The position numbers were made by a program, and so were the translations under genes. Below, piece after piece: positions 1 to 10,668 of a stretch of DNA of 64,000 bases. The DNA lies in the NCBI GenBank assembly GCA_031472005.1, contig PZJY01000006.1, positions 930,001-994,000 on the forward strand, read 5' to 3'. Below the pieces are notes generated by a model. That model was not told the origin of the DNA, searched no databases, and was given only the letters and a program-made list of their open reading frames with translations. Positions within the stretch are counted from its first letter, which is position 1; each line of letters opens with the position of its first letter. The DNA comes from Tetracladium setigerum (lineage: Eukaryota; Ascomycota; Leotiomycetes; Helotiales).

Positions 1-243
1 TTGATATCATTGTGAAAGGCAAAAAAAGAACCCCCCACCCACTCCCAACTCCACCGGGCTTCCTCCCAAGCCCCAAGAAACGCCAGCCATCAAAAAACCC
101 CGAAAGCCCTCCCAAAAAATGCCCGTTTCATTTCCCATTTCCCGAATCCCAAATATGGTCTTCTTCCCGCTGCATTTTTATACACACATTTTACTTCACT
201 TGGGAGGGTTTTAAAAGTTCCAAAAAAAATCAAATATCAAACA
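1..243. other. 3' flank of bHLH gene, no gene seen
   Basis: A C-rich then AT-rich stretch downstream of the bHLH stop codon. The open frame here has no protein-like composition and no ATG-based support. I see nothing else. Confidence 0.6.
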
Positions 244-1682
244 TCAACTTCCTTCCATTTCCTCCAGCCGTGCTCTCAATTCGTCGTTTCCTTGCAGGAT
301 TTGCTCTAGCCAGTCGGCAGCCATGATCAGGACGGCACTCTTGCTGAATCCGCCTCCTCTCAGACCGGGTACAAGTTCATTCAGATCGTCGAAGCCTTCT
401 TTGATCAACGATCTTCGTTTTTGCTCGCTCTTGATGTGATTTTCTCGTTTCTGGTCTTCGGTCAGATTCTCCCTCGTTGCCTTCGCGGCGGCGGCGGCAC
501 TGGCAGCGGTCGATTTGCGTCGCTTGTGGCCTGGTTCTGTGGGCTCTGCCGCGGGCGAATCATCTCGTGCTTTCTTGGCTGGCTTTCGTTTCTTGCCATT
601 CTGTTTTGAGGCTGCAGCTGATTTTGTTTCATCTTCATCGTCATCGTCTTCTTCTTGATACTTGCTCTTCCTCCGTTTCTTTGGTCTGGTCTCTTCATCG
701 TCTTCGGTCTTTTGATTTATTGACTTCGTCCGTGTGTGCACTGGACTCGAGGGCTGTGTATTTTCAGCGCTACTATTAATATTTGATGTGTCGAGTCTGA
801 AGGCATTGTCCAGCATCTGAAGGTGGGATCGTTCGGCGGCTGCTGCGATTTTATCGTTGTGCTCTGTTGCAAAACCCTGGGGACTGGCAAAACGAGTATC
901 TGATCCCCACTGTATCTCTACGTTTTTCTGAGCGGCATGCCTCCGTCGCATGGCCTCGTCAGGATCTGTCCCGAATACCATATCGTGGTAATAGGTGTGT
1001 CTGTAGAAGCTTTCCCCCAGCGCACGCTGTGGCAGGCCATGGTTTTGCCGTGGCTGTTGTTGTGGTGGTGGCTGTGGTGGTTGATACTGTGATAATGATT
1101 GCGATCTTCCGGCTCCATTTGTAGGTTGTGATAGAATATCATGCGCGCCAAACATACTTCCATCTACCATGCTATGTGCTCTGCCAGCCGATCCATTTTG
1201 CAACAGTGTTGCTGCCTCGAGCACATCTGCTGATGTCGAAGGCGGTATCATAGGTCTGGGATTCATATACGTATTCATATTCCCATAGTTTTGTGCGGGA
1301 AGCGCGTGATTGACTGCGGGTTGCTGCCCATATGAAGAAGAAGATCCCATAAAAGTTGGTGGTAATTCCTCCCAGCCAAGCCCCATTTCGGAGCCGTCGG
1401 GACCGTTCATGAACATGTCGTTGTAGTTGAAGTGTTCATTGCTCACTCCCTCGAAAAAGTTCTCCAGAAACTTCGACTCATTATCATCGAGCAAGGAGGG
1501 GCCGGGTGCAGGTGCAGTGGGGGAGGGTAGAGGAAAGTTTTGCGGGGTATCGAAAGAGTCTGTATAGAGCGTCAGCACACTATCACACCTGTCTGGAAAG
1601 GATCCTCACAGCCAAAAGGCATGTTGTAGTCCGGGGGTTTCGAAGAACCCATGGTGGGATTTTGGGCCTGGACGGCGAGCAT
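244..1682 (-). CDS. bHLH transcription factor
   Basis: Nuclear DNA-binding regulator with a basic helix-loop-helix at the extreme C terminus (about residues 392-462 of 462). The basic region has the NHIKSEQKRR core, helix 1 is IKEGFDDLNELVP, and helix 2 starts near SKSAVLIMAADWLEQIL. The rest is low complexity: Gln/Pro-rich, with an acidic stretch and a basic KKRRKSK nuclear-localisation-like patch before the bHLH. The exons are 1610-1682 and 244-1559. The 50-nt intron (1560-1609) has a GTGAGG donor, a GCTGAC branch site and a CAG acceptor, and adds an N terminus beginning MLAVQAQNPT. The domain resembles the Ino4/Max-like fungal group, but I cannot assign an ortholog. A very long leader lies upstream. 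Confidence 0.85.
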
Positions 1683-3472
1683 GAGTCCCGAATCGCCTAC
1701 TCAGAATTTGTATGAAGCTCGACTGAAGATCAGTAGAGCGAGAGTTGTTTCGAGGGTCAGATTCCAGGTGTAACGGCGGCTCTCATTCTCGAAGAATTCC
1801 AGTCTGGAATGCGTCGGAAGCCTGGCAGACGAGTTGGGGTGTATGAGGGGGAGGTTGGATGGATGTGGTGGTCCCCGTCTCCTCCTCCGCCACAACGAGA
1901 GCTCCAACGAAGCGGGAAGTTTTTGACGTTGTCGCAAATAAATGGCAGTTAACTGAGTGCCAGTGACTTGCGCCTCGTCGACAGCTTCCCAACGTTTGCA
2001 AGGGCCGGGAGGGAAGGCAAGGCAACGCTTTGGTGGCGGCTGGTTGTACTGCAGTGACGGACAGAGAGAGAGAGAGAGAGGCGGATCTGACGTTGGCGTG
2101 AAGTCGAGCTTTCGTATCGGGAGTTCCCAACAGATTGAGGGACGCCAGAGACAGTGTATCGCGAGAGTTCAAGGTAGGTCTTTGATCCAATACAGATCAC
2201 GATGCTTTGCCAAGGTTGGTGAGGTCTCTCTTTGGGGATCGTGTTGTTCGTGTTGTTGTTGTTATTTGCATACCAGAGCGGGCGGCGGCTGTTATGCTTG
2301 CTGCTCAGTGATATGTGAGAGTGTTAATATCCATGTGAGGGAATGTGGAGCTGCATCGAGGGAACTTCTGATGTTCACATGCCAGAATGTCAATTTCTTT
2401 CTTTCTTGCTCCCCCTCCCCCCCAGCCATTTGTTTGATCTTGGCGGGGGAGCGATGGCTGGAAGAGGCAAGCCCGAAGAAGCTGCTTCGGTCGGTGGACG
2501 GAACAACTGACGAAGCGACGACGACGACATCAATTATTTTTCCACTCAAGCAATACTGTAATAGGCTGGTAGGAAGATCACCAATCCCATCTTTGAGAAG
2601 TATATCTTCAGAATTGGATAAACTAAGATGCATTAGATCAACGCGACATTTCTTTGTCTATCTACTTGTATCTATCAACCTACCTTACGCTCTATCCTCT
2701 CGTATCATACTATCGCTCCCGCTTTTGTTCGGCTTTGCCTGGTCACAAGATCCAACCTCGACCTCAACCTCGAAACACAGCAAATCCAGCCCTTGCATCT
2801 CAAACGAGGGAATTGGTAAGTACAAATCATGCACCCAACAAAGTAAAGAAGCACTAGTAACTGACCGTCTAGCCTGCACACACTCGATTTACATGTTGTA
2901 ATACCAAACAAATTGTGAAAGAGAGAGCGCGAGAGAGAGACACAGAGAGTTACTTCTTCTACCAACATTCAACAACCCGAATTTCAAAAGACGGTTATCG
3001 GCTCCCCAAAACCCATCCATCGTCATACCTCTCCGCTACGACACCAAAAAAACCTTGCCCCTTTCTTGAGAAAGTCGCACTCTTCTTCTTTTATTCTCTC
3101 CTTTTAATTTTAAACGACGGGGGTTCTCCAGATTTCAAATTCCGGGGTACCTTCCCTTTGCGGACACTTTCAAACCACCTCGGCCAAATCCGCATGATAG
3201 GTAACTTGGTACAGTCCAGGCGGCCTCGCAGGTTCTGGCCGCGAGAGAAATAGTAATCTTCGTCTCCCTTCAATATCCACAAACACAATCACAATCACAG
3301 TCAATCAATCTGCATGCTTAACCCCCCCTTGCAGCAAGTTGTGATTAAAGGGCTGAGCAAAACGTAAGGTTAACCTTCCAACTCCTCTCTGTACTGAGAC
3401 TCCTGCATCTATCTGCAAGACTTATTTCCAGAGCGGCCAATTGGCAGTGGCCCATCACAACCTTTACAAATC
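1683..3472. other. Long intergenic region / probable leaders of two divergent genes
   Basis: About 1.8 kb between the divergent bHLH and TMEM135-like genes. It holds GA-rich tracts and a 314-codon open frame at 1957-2901 (+) rich in Ser, Cys and Arg with no domain, which I treat as chance. Long leaders with short upstream ORFs are common for fungal regulators, so much of this may be the transcribed 5' leader of the bHLH gene. Confidence 0.4.
2063..2080. repeat. (AG)9 microsatellite
   Basis: Nine uninterrupted AG dinucleotides. A second, imperfect GA-rich run lies near 2920-2950. Confidence 0.9.
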
Positions 3473-5262
3473 ATGCAATTCGACGTATCGAGGAGTAAGA
3501 GTAAGACCTTAGAGAGAGGCATTCCTTTGCTATTGAAGCCGATCCTTCGTGCTTACTTCCTCGGCTACGCTTCAAGCACAGCGCCGAGGCTACTGACTTT
3601 GCTATTGAAGCAATTGTCGAGAAGGAGGAAGGAAAATGCAGATTCAAATTCAAATGAATTCATACACTCTTTTGTGCGAATTTTGAGAGGTGGATTGGAA
3701 CTTCAGAGATTTCCTACCTTTTGTGCGGCTCTTGTTGGTGGTTCAACTCTCCTTCAGGCACGTGATTCAACCCTCTTGCTATACTGCACTTCTGACCTGG
3801 ATTACTAGGTACCCTTACGAAGGCTATTTGAAAGATATCTGAGTAATCTTTCTCGTGTAGCACAAACAAGGTTCGTTTTGGACAACATCTTCTTCATTTC
3901 TACATTTCAATCCTCAATCTCCTCCATCTTCCTTTCACAGCAAACAACTTGGACATTCTCCTGTCTCCCGCTCTCAATTTTACTTATCAGTCATCTTACT
4001 GACTTTTAAAGATTAATAACATGGCTATCAACATTTGTCTCGGCCTGGTACAGTCTCCAACTCCTCCAATCGAAAAAGAGCTCTGCATTCGTCGAAGACA
4101 TCTCCGTCAAAACATCGCATGGCCCTCAAATCCGGCCCATCCAGTTCGCAGGACGAACCATGGATCTCACAATCTTCGCCGTAACCAGAGCCTTAGATGT
4201 AATTGTCGGCGAACTATGGTCCCATCATAAAGCACGACGAACCTCATCTGGAAAATGGACGAAGGTAATCCACCATTCACTAACACGCCCACACTCAATC
4301 AACATTAAATCAAGTATCCCATACTAATTAATCTCTCTTCTCAGTTCGAAAACCTCATCACCCAGCTCGCTGATCCCGCCGTCTTCGCCACCTCCAGCGC
4401 CCTCATAATGTGGGCGTGGATCTACACCCCATCACGCCTTCCTCACTCCTACAACGCCTGGATTAAATCCGCCGCCTGCGTTGACGACCGTCTCCTCCTT
4501 GCCCTCCGCCGCATGCGCTTTGGCGAAATAAAATACGGTCTTGAAACCGGTCAAGCATATCTTCTCCAAGGCATGTGCATCGACTACAACTTACCATTAT
4601 CCTATGGCGACCCCGTTCAAAGCATCCCCTACCCCTGTGAAGTAGTCCACATGGGCACAGGGAAGAGCTGTGAATTCCACGCGTTATCAAGATTCGTCAA
4701 GTCATTCATGTGGGCATTTTCAAGTTACCTCCCAATAAATCTCCTATTGGTTCTTCGCCATCCATCACGAAAGAAATTCCTCAGAGCCCTCCTAACCTCC
4801 ACCCGCTCCTCCGCCTTCCTCGGCTCCTTCATCTCCCTCTACTACTACGGCATCTGCCTAGCGCGCACCCGCCTCGGTCCACGCATCCTCGGCACATCCA
4901 CCAGTGCCACCAGGACCACCACTTACCAAAAGCTCGACTCGGGATATTGCATCGCTAGCGGTTGTGCGATGTGTGGATGGAGTGTGCTGTTGGAGAATGC
5001 GGGGAGGAGAAAGGAATTGGGCTTGTTTGTGGCGCCGAGGGCGTTGGCCACGTTGTTGCCGAGACGGTATGACTGGGAGTGTCAGTGGAGGGAGACGTTG
5101 GCGTTTGCGGGTTGTACGGCGGTTGTTTTTACGTGTGTGGGAGAGAAGCCGGAGAGGGTTAGGGGGGTGCTGGGGAAGGTTTTGAGGGGGTTTTGGTGTA
5201 GTGAGGTGGTTGGTTGGTTGGATTTGGATTTGGATTTGGGGAGGGATGTGGGATATATTTAG
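3473..5262 (+). CDS. TMEM135-like multi-pass membrane protein
   Basis: Fungal homolog of TMEM135, a Tim17-related multi-pass membrane protein linked in animals to peroxisomes and mitochondria. Exons are 3473-3757, 3809-3870, 4012-4264 and 4345-5262, giving 505 aa. Recognisable features are the N-terminal hydrophobic segment with RAYFLGYASSTAPRLL, the FPTFCAALVGGSTLL segment, and the family block with LPHSYNAWI and RFGEIKYG after exon 4 begins. Intron 1 must start with GC (CAG^GCACGT...CTAG, 51 nt, CTGAC branch), because every nearby GT donor gives the wrong phase. Introns 2 and 3 are normal GT-AG. The start ATG is the first in the frame. It ends convergently, 186 bp from the DUF4246 gene. The role in this fungus is not known. 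Confidence 0.8.
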
Positions 5263-5447
5263 TAAAAGTCTTGGGCGTGGAAAAATGAAGAGATTGTATA
5301 TACCAACAACGAGTATTTGATCCTAAACTCATTGCTCCATTTCCTCTCTTTCTATTTCTACCCTGATTACTACATATCCCACGACAATGTCACAGTATAT
5401 ATCACAACTGTCCAACCTTCCCACCTCAACCCATTCCAATTATTGAA

Positions 5448-7997
5448 TTAAGCAAGATCAAACTTATAGTCCACCTTGAGACAATCCTCCTCCAACTGTT
5501 TATCAAAACGTCTCCTACTCTCCAGAAGTTCAAGACGATGATGTTGCGCCTCTTCGGACGACATCAAACCTTTCGGCACGTCCTCATCATTTTCCTCTCC
5601 ATCGTCTCTTTCACTTTGATTTTCCTCCTCCTCCTTCTCCTCCGCTTTCTTCTCGGATGATGGGACAGACTGACTCTTACCTTCACTCCACCAATGAAGT
5701 TGCTGAGGTGGCACATTAGCTGTCGATATAATGCGACGATGTGGATCAACCAAATAGAGCGCAATGAAGCGAATATGACCCGGTTTGGTCGGCTCTTGAA
5801 GTTTGAAGGGGGAGATGCGGTTTTGACTGTATGTAGCAGTTTAGCATATACGTACATATATCAGCTCACCTCGCGTTAAAAGGGATGGGTTGCTCCTATC
5901 CTCTTTTTTTCCTTTCTTCTTCTCACAACGAGTTTGGGTGGAGAGGGGAGGGAGTTCGTAGGGAAAGAAACTCGGCACGCACTAAGTATTTGGAAACGCA
6001 AGCAGGCGTCCCTCTTTGATCTCGACATCCCCATAGTTCTGCAGTGCGCCATGCTTGATGTTGCCCGGTTGGTCTAGCGGTGTGTTGCCGTAAATTCCGT
6101 CTAGCGGTGTGCCGTAAAGTCGCTCAAGCCAGTTGTAGTAATCTTGTTCGTGTATCAACGACAGATTATCTTGATAATCATCAGTCTTCATGCGAAAGGA
6201 TAGATGATTTGATGCCACGTTGTCGCTGTCAAGGTAATATAATGCCGTGGCGGCGATGTGCTCGTTCATTTGTCCTTCAATCTAGAACATTGTGTTAGCG
6301 GTTGATTGTAGGTAGCTAATTGGAGGAGTGGTGGAACTTACATGCCAGTCACCAGCAGGAACCTCGGGGTTTTCGGGTGTCAACTCGATTGAAGATATCT
6401 TGACTATGATTTGAAGCCCGGTTTTCTCAAATTTCTTGCGAAGATTCTGAACGGGGTGGTAGGTGACAGTCTCGTTGCTATCCGGTTCCGGGAAGACGGC
6501 GTCGCGAATGTTTTCCCATTTGAATTGTCGATGTATCTCTGCACTTGCGTCAGCTTTTAGTTTGTTGGCGCGGTGCTCTAGCTTGGAGCTTACCCTCTTC
6601 ACTCAGGTCCTCGCCATAGTAGCCCATCTCTGGAGAAAGATAATAGAGGTCCTCTTCGGAAATTTCATAATCATGTTTGGCGAGCAAGTCAGCGTTGAAT
6701 GGTTCCCATAGGTGTTCGTCCTCCGGGCTGTGGAGAAAGACAGAATTAGTGAACAAACACCATCGACAATAGCATAGGTAACAAAGAAAAGAAAACCCAC
6801 GAGCAACTTGTAGGGTGGGAAAAGCGAGACTTTTGCCGCCCGGCACCAACGTTTCTAAATTTGAAATCTGGGTTATAAAGCTCCACAAGACATTGGTCCC
6901 ACGCAGGAATCGACTTTTCAACAAGTCTCTCGATGGTCCGGTATATCTCGGGGTACTTTGCTGGGTGAAGGTTGTTGATGTAGCTGGTAAACTTTACGGT
7001 CCCATTCTCTTGGAAAGACAGGTCTGATGGTAGCCATTGATACTTGGTGGACCAATACTCGACTGGTACCCAATTCCGATCTTGATCGAGTAAATCACTA
7101 GCCGCTAGTGCAACTTGCGATGTTTCCCCTTTGCCGGCCCATCGTTCAACAGCATCAGAAACGCCAACAACTTCTTCTTGAATGAAGTTTGACCGGCCCA
7201 GAGTGACACGTTAGCCTAACTTCAGAAACGAGGTCAGAGAATATTTAATACCGTAGACAAAAGAGAATAAGGAAGGGTCGACCAAGTCCTGAACTATTTC
7301 CCTCTTGTGCGGCTGCCCGTCAAACTTCAATGCCTGGTCCGCAAGCAGTTTTTTGAAGGCAATCTTCAGGTCCTTTTGCAAATTCCATGGCACAACAGTA
7401 TCAGACTTGACAACTGCACCATGGCCTGCATCGAGGCAGGGGATAAGACTTGTCGTATTAAAGTAGGAAGCTTTGTCCCTCAACTCCTTGATGCACTAAT
7501 TGTTCTGATTAATCAAAAAGACCCTGCCGCCGAAATGATAGCCCACTCACGAAATCAAACGCAGCCTCCGAAAGAATGCGTGACCGTGGCATGGGCAGCT
7601 TCTCGCATGCTTTGTCACCCAACGCTTGCAAATATAACTGCTTCTCGGGCTGTGTCAGCACTTCTTCTCGCCAACCGGCCACGATCGCGTCGTCTAAGAC
7701 ATCATCCTGCCAATTGGCTTTGCTTGTAAGTCGCTCCACCAGCGCCATCATGAAGATCTCGCGGACAGGAAGCATTTCGGAGGGATGATAGCCCTTGCCA
7801 GCTCCATTGGGATAAAAAGGTTCCCATGAGCCAGGCGGAGAACGCAGTTCAAAGTTGATACCAGGGTATTGATAATCAGTATGTGCCATGGCTGTGGACA
7901 GTGCTACCAGATGGAAGGAAGAAAGTTTTGAGATATGTCGCTGGCAATAGAGAAGCGTTACAGGCAGTGCCTGGAAAATACGTCTGGTGAGTTGCAT
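5448..7997 (-). CDS. DUF4246 family protein
   Basis: Seven exons: 7551-7997, 7252-7495, 6801-7176, 6594-6727, 6342-6538, 5983-6281 and 5448-5826 (691 aa). An alternative ATG at 7889 would give 655 aa and drop an Arg-rich, presequence-like leader. Family signatures: CIKELRDKA (exon 2), YQWLPSDL and SYINNLHP (exon 3), GDWHIEG across the exon 5/6 junction, and KPGHIRFIALYLVDPHRRI plus STANVPPQQ (exon 7). The C terminus is an acidic Glu/Lys tail. All introns are GT-AG. Intron 2 (7177-7251) is the least certain: it must hide an in-frame TAA but also removes family-like residues. Biochemical function is unknown. A WHxE pair could suggest an oxygenase-like fold, which is only inference. Confidence 0.82.
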
Positions 7998-8604
7998 TGT
8001 TCAGAAAGTGCGTGGTGAATACCCTCCGTAGGCTCGGTGAAGTTCGTTGTTGATATTTCATATGATACGGAGGTACCGCGAAGTCTAGATGAATCAAGGG
8101 TATGATAGCAGGGGGGCGCGTCTGCGTTGGTATCCAAAGTCCAATACGGGTCGCTAGCAGCCACTAGCTAGATGCGATGATTTGGTTACATTGACAATGT
8201 CCTGCCAAGTGCCTATTCTGATCGAGTGTCGACATCCCCCAACGTCCGAATATGCGAAAGGAGATTGGGATCGAAAGCAGGGTCCAGGGGGTGTTGTCAA
8301 TTTGACACCCCTGGTGCTGCACGAAATGAGCCGCCCAGAAAATTGTCGACCGAGTACTTTCAACCTCGATGCAGATATCGTAAGTAGGTTTGATTACTAC
8401 CTGCCGAGTGCTTGCTACAGTAAGATTTCCCACTCCGTAGTTAAACATTTGACTCATCAATGATACTTGTCCAAATCCAAATAAAAAAAATATAAAAAAA
8501 TAGATCCAGAGGATCTCTAGCGGGTTGGAAACATATAGCACCCAAACGTAAGTACCTCCCTAGACTTAGGTCAAAAACCGGCAAAAAAGTAAAGGTTTAA
8601 CTGA
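7998..8604. other. Intergenic, no gene seen
   Basis: Upstream region of the DUF4246 gene. Open frames on both strands here (up to 125 codons) lack domains and overlap one another. I see no further feature before the tRNA terminator. Confidence 0.5.
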
Positions 8605-8739
8605 TGCTCAGTACGAGGGTCGAACTCGCGACCTTGGCGTTATCATATTTGATATTAGCACCCTAGGATGAATTAGTATTTAACATTGCAGATTTTGACA
8701 TGAATACATACACGCTCTAACCAACTGAGCTAACCGAGC
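8605..8739 (-). tRNA. tRNA-Ile (anticodon AAU) with two introns
   Basis: The acceptor arms GCTCGGT and ACTGAGC pair at seven positions with discriminator A. The D arm reads GCTCAGTTGGTTAGAGC and the T arm GCGAG-TTCGACC-CTCGT. A T-run lies just 3' (near 8585-8590), as expected for RNA polymerase III. The anticodon loop CTAATA^A is split by a canonical-position 12-nt intron at 8641-8652 (after position 37). A second insert of 49 nt (8663-8711) sits between positions 27 and 28, in the anticodon stem. Only after removing both does a normal stem TGGTG/CGCCA form, and the result then matches the standard eukaryotic tRNA-Ile core. Identity is strong; the splicing route of the 49-nt insert is inference. 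Confidence 0.85.
8663..8711 (-). other. Spliceosomal-type GT-AG insert within tRNA-Ile
   Basis: On the minus strand the 49-nt insert begins GTATGT, has TACTAAT nine bases before its last base, and ends CCTAG. These are the donor, branch site and acceptor of the mRNA introns in this window, and its length matches them (46-60 nt). It is not at the 37/38 position cut by the tRNA splicing endonuclease. Exact excision restores AGAGCGT joined to GGTGCTAAT. Confidence 0.7.
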
Positions 8740-10516
8740 GTCTATTGAGATGGTTGAGGTCAATTGGATTGTTTTTCTCTATATTGGAACATTAAATTTG
8801 TGGACGGTTAAGCGACATTTTGGGGGTGGTGATTGGCCTGGGGCGGAAAATGTGGATCGACGACCAGAAAAAAACAACTTCTACACAAAACTTTGACCCT
8901 GAAAAATCAATTGGATTGTCCATGCAATAGTTAGATTTTTATTTGCACCTGGTCGGCTTAATCCAGATTCAAATGGAGAAAATAAATTCGCCGATTTTTG
9001 AGGAAAGTTCCACCTTTGGGTTCACCGTTGGTGCGGTGAATTCGTTGAGACAGCAATCAAGCATACGGTAACACCTACGGAGTACCCGCTGAACTAAATA
9101 AACACCTTACCGTGGTGGAGTAATGATTCTAAATACTACCAAAATGCCAAAATTTATCTTTGGGAGCGCAGGTAGCCTGTTTAATTCCCTCAAAATAGTT
9201 TTCGCTTTTCAGTGTCTGTAAGTGAAGAATTTCTCTGAACAGAAATTAACTCCATCTGGCATGGATGATGTATGCACTTATCAATTATGAACAATAACAG
9301 GTAGCCGGCTTCAAACGGAATAGAATCAAAATACTAAGCGTCAGGTGAGAAGGTAACACACTTACTTATTTCCCTTGGTACACCTGTAATCTCTACCAAA
9401 AGCTCTCGGAAATTCAACTTTAGCTTTGGGAAGGCACAATTAAACACACGAAATGTCCGTTTCGAACAAACAAATCCCAACGAATCGAAGATACAGCCCC
9501 TACTAGTCCAGCTAAATGAGTTGCAGAATATCGTTAGTAAAGTTGTGCCAAAACTTTGGATATCGATTGGGCACGAAAAAGGGGTTTTGTATGAAGCACT
9601 CACATTTCCGAAGGATGCTTTTACATACGAATATGATGAGACTTGTTGGAGAACAGCCAGACGGAATGATCAGTACCAGTGGTTCCGTGCTGTGAGTTTC
9701 CATAATTATTGGAAGGGGGTAAAAGATCTAGGCCCAGCGGATAGAAATGTTCGCGGTGGAATCGAGATTGATAGACAGGGTGATTGATGAAAACATTGAA
9801 AAGTCTCATCAAACAGGACATTTTTTATTCATTAATGCTGGAACCAGACCATAAATAGGTACTGGCCATGTAAAGAAAAAATTACATATGGCTTGGAAAC
9901 CGCAAAGAAGTTCATCCAGATTGTGGGGAGACCTCAAGCTTCTAGCCACAGTGCCACACTTGATCAATATTGGCTTATAGAATTGTAGTATAAATGCAGA
10001 AAAAATGACGAGATTCGTGGCTATCTGACAGGGGGGCCGCAAATCATGTACATAAAAAGATACTGCCTCAGTCGGGCTGAAGCATATGCAAAAGAAATAA
10101 TATCGTGTTGAATTAAATTAGAGGGAGAGAACGCGTGAGAAAGGAAATGTTATAAAGAGGCCTGCAAGAAACACAGAGTTGAAGACAAGATCACAATAAC
10201 AATAAGGCTTATGTTGTTGAAAACAAACAATATCCAAAAGCCAAAGTCAACAACCACTACAAAGGCCCTCGGTAACCAAAAATGACCAAATGCACAAAAG
10301 CCATCCAAACAACCACGATACCAAACAAACCAAGCACTCCATTGCAAGATCACCAAAGTGAACATCACCGTCGCCCTTCCCTGTCCCGCCAATCACTGAG
10401 AACAGCCGCCTCGTCCCCCTCGGCTATTTTATTTTCTCCACCCACCAAACACCTCCTGGCTGGCGTGATATATAATATCAAATACGCCGGATCGCTTTCA
10501 ACAATTTCATACAACC
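8740..10516. other. AT-rich gene-poor spacer
   Basis: About 1.8 kb between the two tRNA genes. Short open frames (up to about 89 codons, near 9334-9821) have no domains, and I could not chain them into a spliced gene. A TACGGAGTAC motif occurs at 9076-9085. No repeat or transposon is visible. Confidence 0.4.
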
Positions 10517-10668
10517 GGTTGAGTAGTCTAGTGGTTAGGACGTGTTCTCATCAAGATCTCTCTTCCATTGTTGTACTTGTAGTGCACTTGGATACCCTGT
10601 AGACATGTGCCACGCCTTTGGGGAAGATTGAATTGAATAAATCCTCGGTTCGAATCCGAGCTCGACCA
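10517..10668 (+). tRNA. tRNA gene with large internal insert, isotype unresolved
   Basis: GGTTGAG at the 5' end pairs with CTCGACC at 10661-10667, with discriminator A. The D arm is GTCTAGTGGTTAGGAC, a form usual in Glu/Gln tRNAs, with an A-box-like TAGTCTAGTGG. The T arm CTCGG-TTCGAAT-CCGAG contains a perfect B box, and a T-run follows from about 10672. The 152-nt span is about 80 nt longer than a mature type I tRNA. TGTTC (10543-10547) can pair with GAATA (10635-10639) as an anticodon stem, but I could not find a convincing anticodon or intron boundary. It may be a gene with a long or non-canonical intron, or a tRNA-derived pseudogene. Confidence 0.6.

Noticed and set aside
1957..2901. 314-codon open frame on the + strand
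   Set aside because: Cys/Ser/Arg-rich, microsatellite-derived composition, no domain, no splice partner. Likely chance in a long leader.
8605..8739. A single long intron in the tRNA-Ile anticodon loop
   Set aside because: The 5' half cannot form the anticodon stem unless the 49-nt piece is removed separately; GGTGCTAAT lies between the two inserts.
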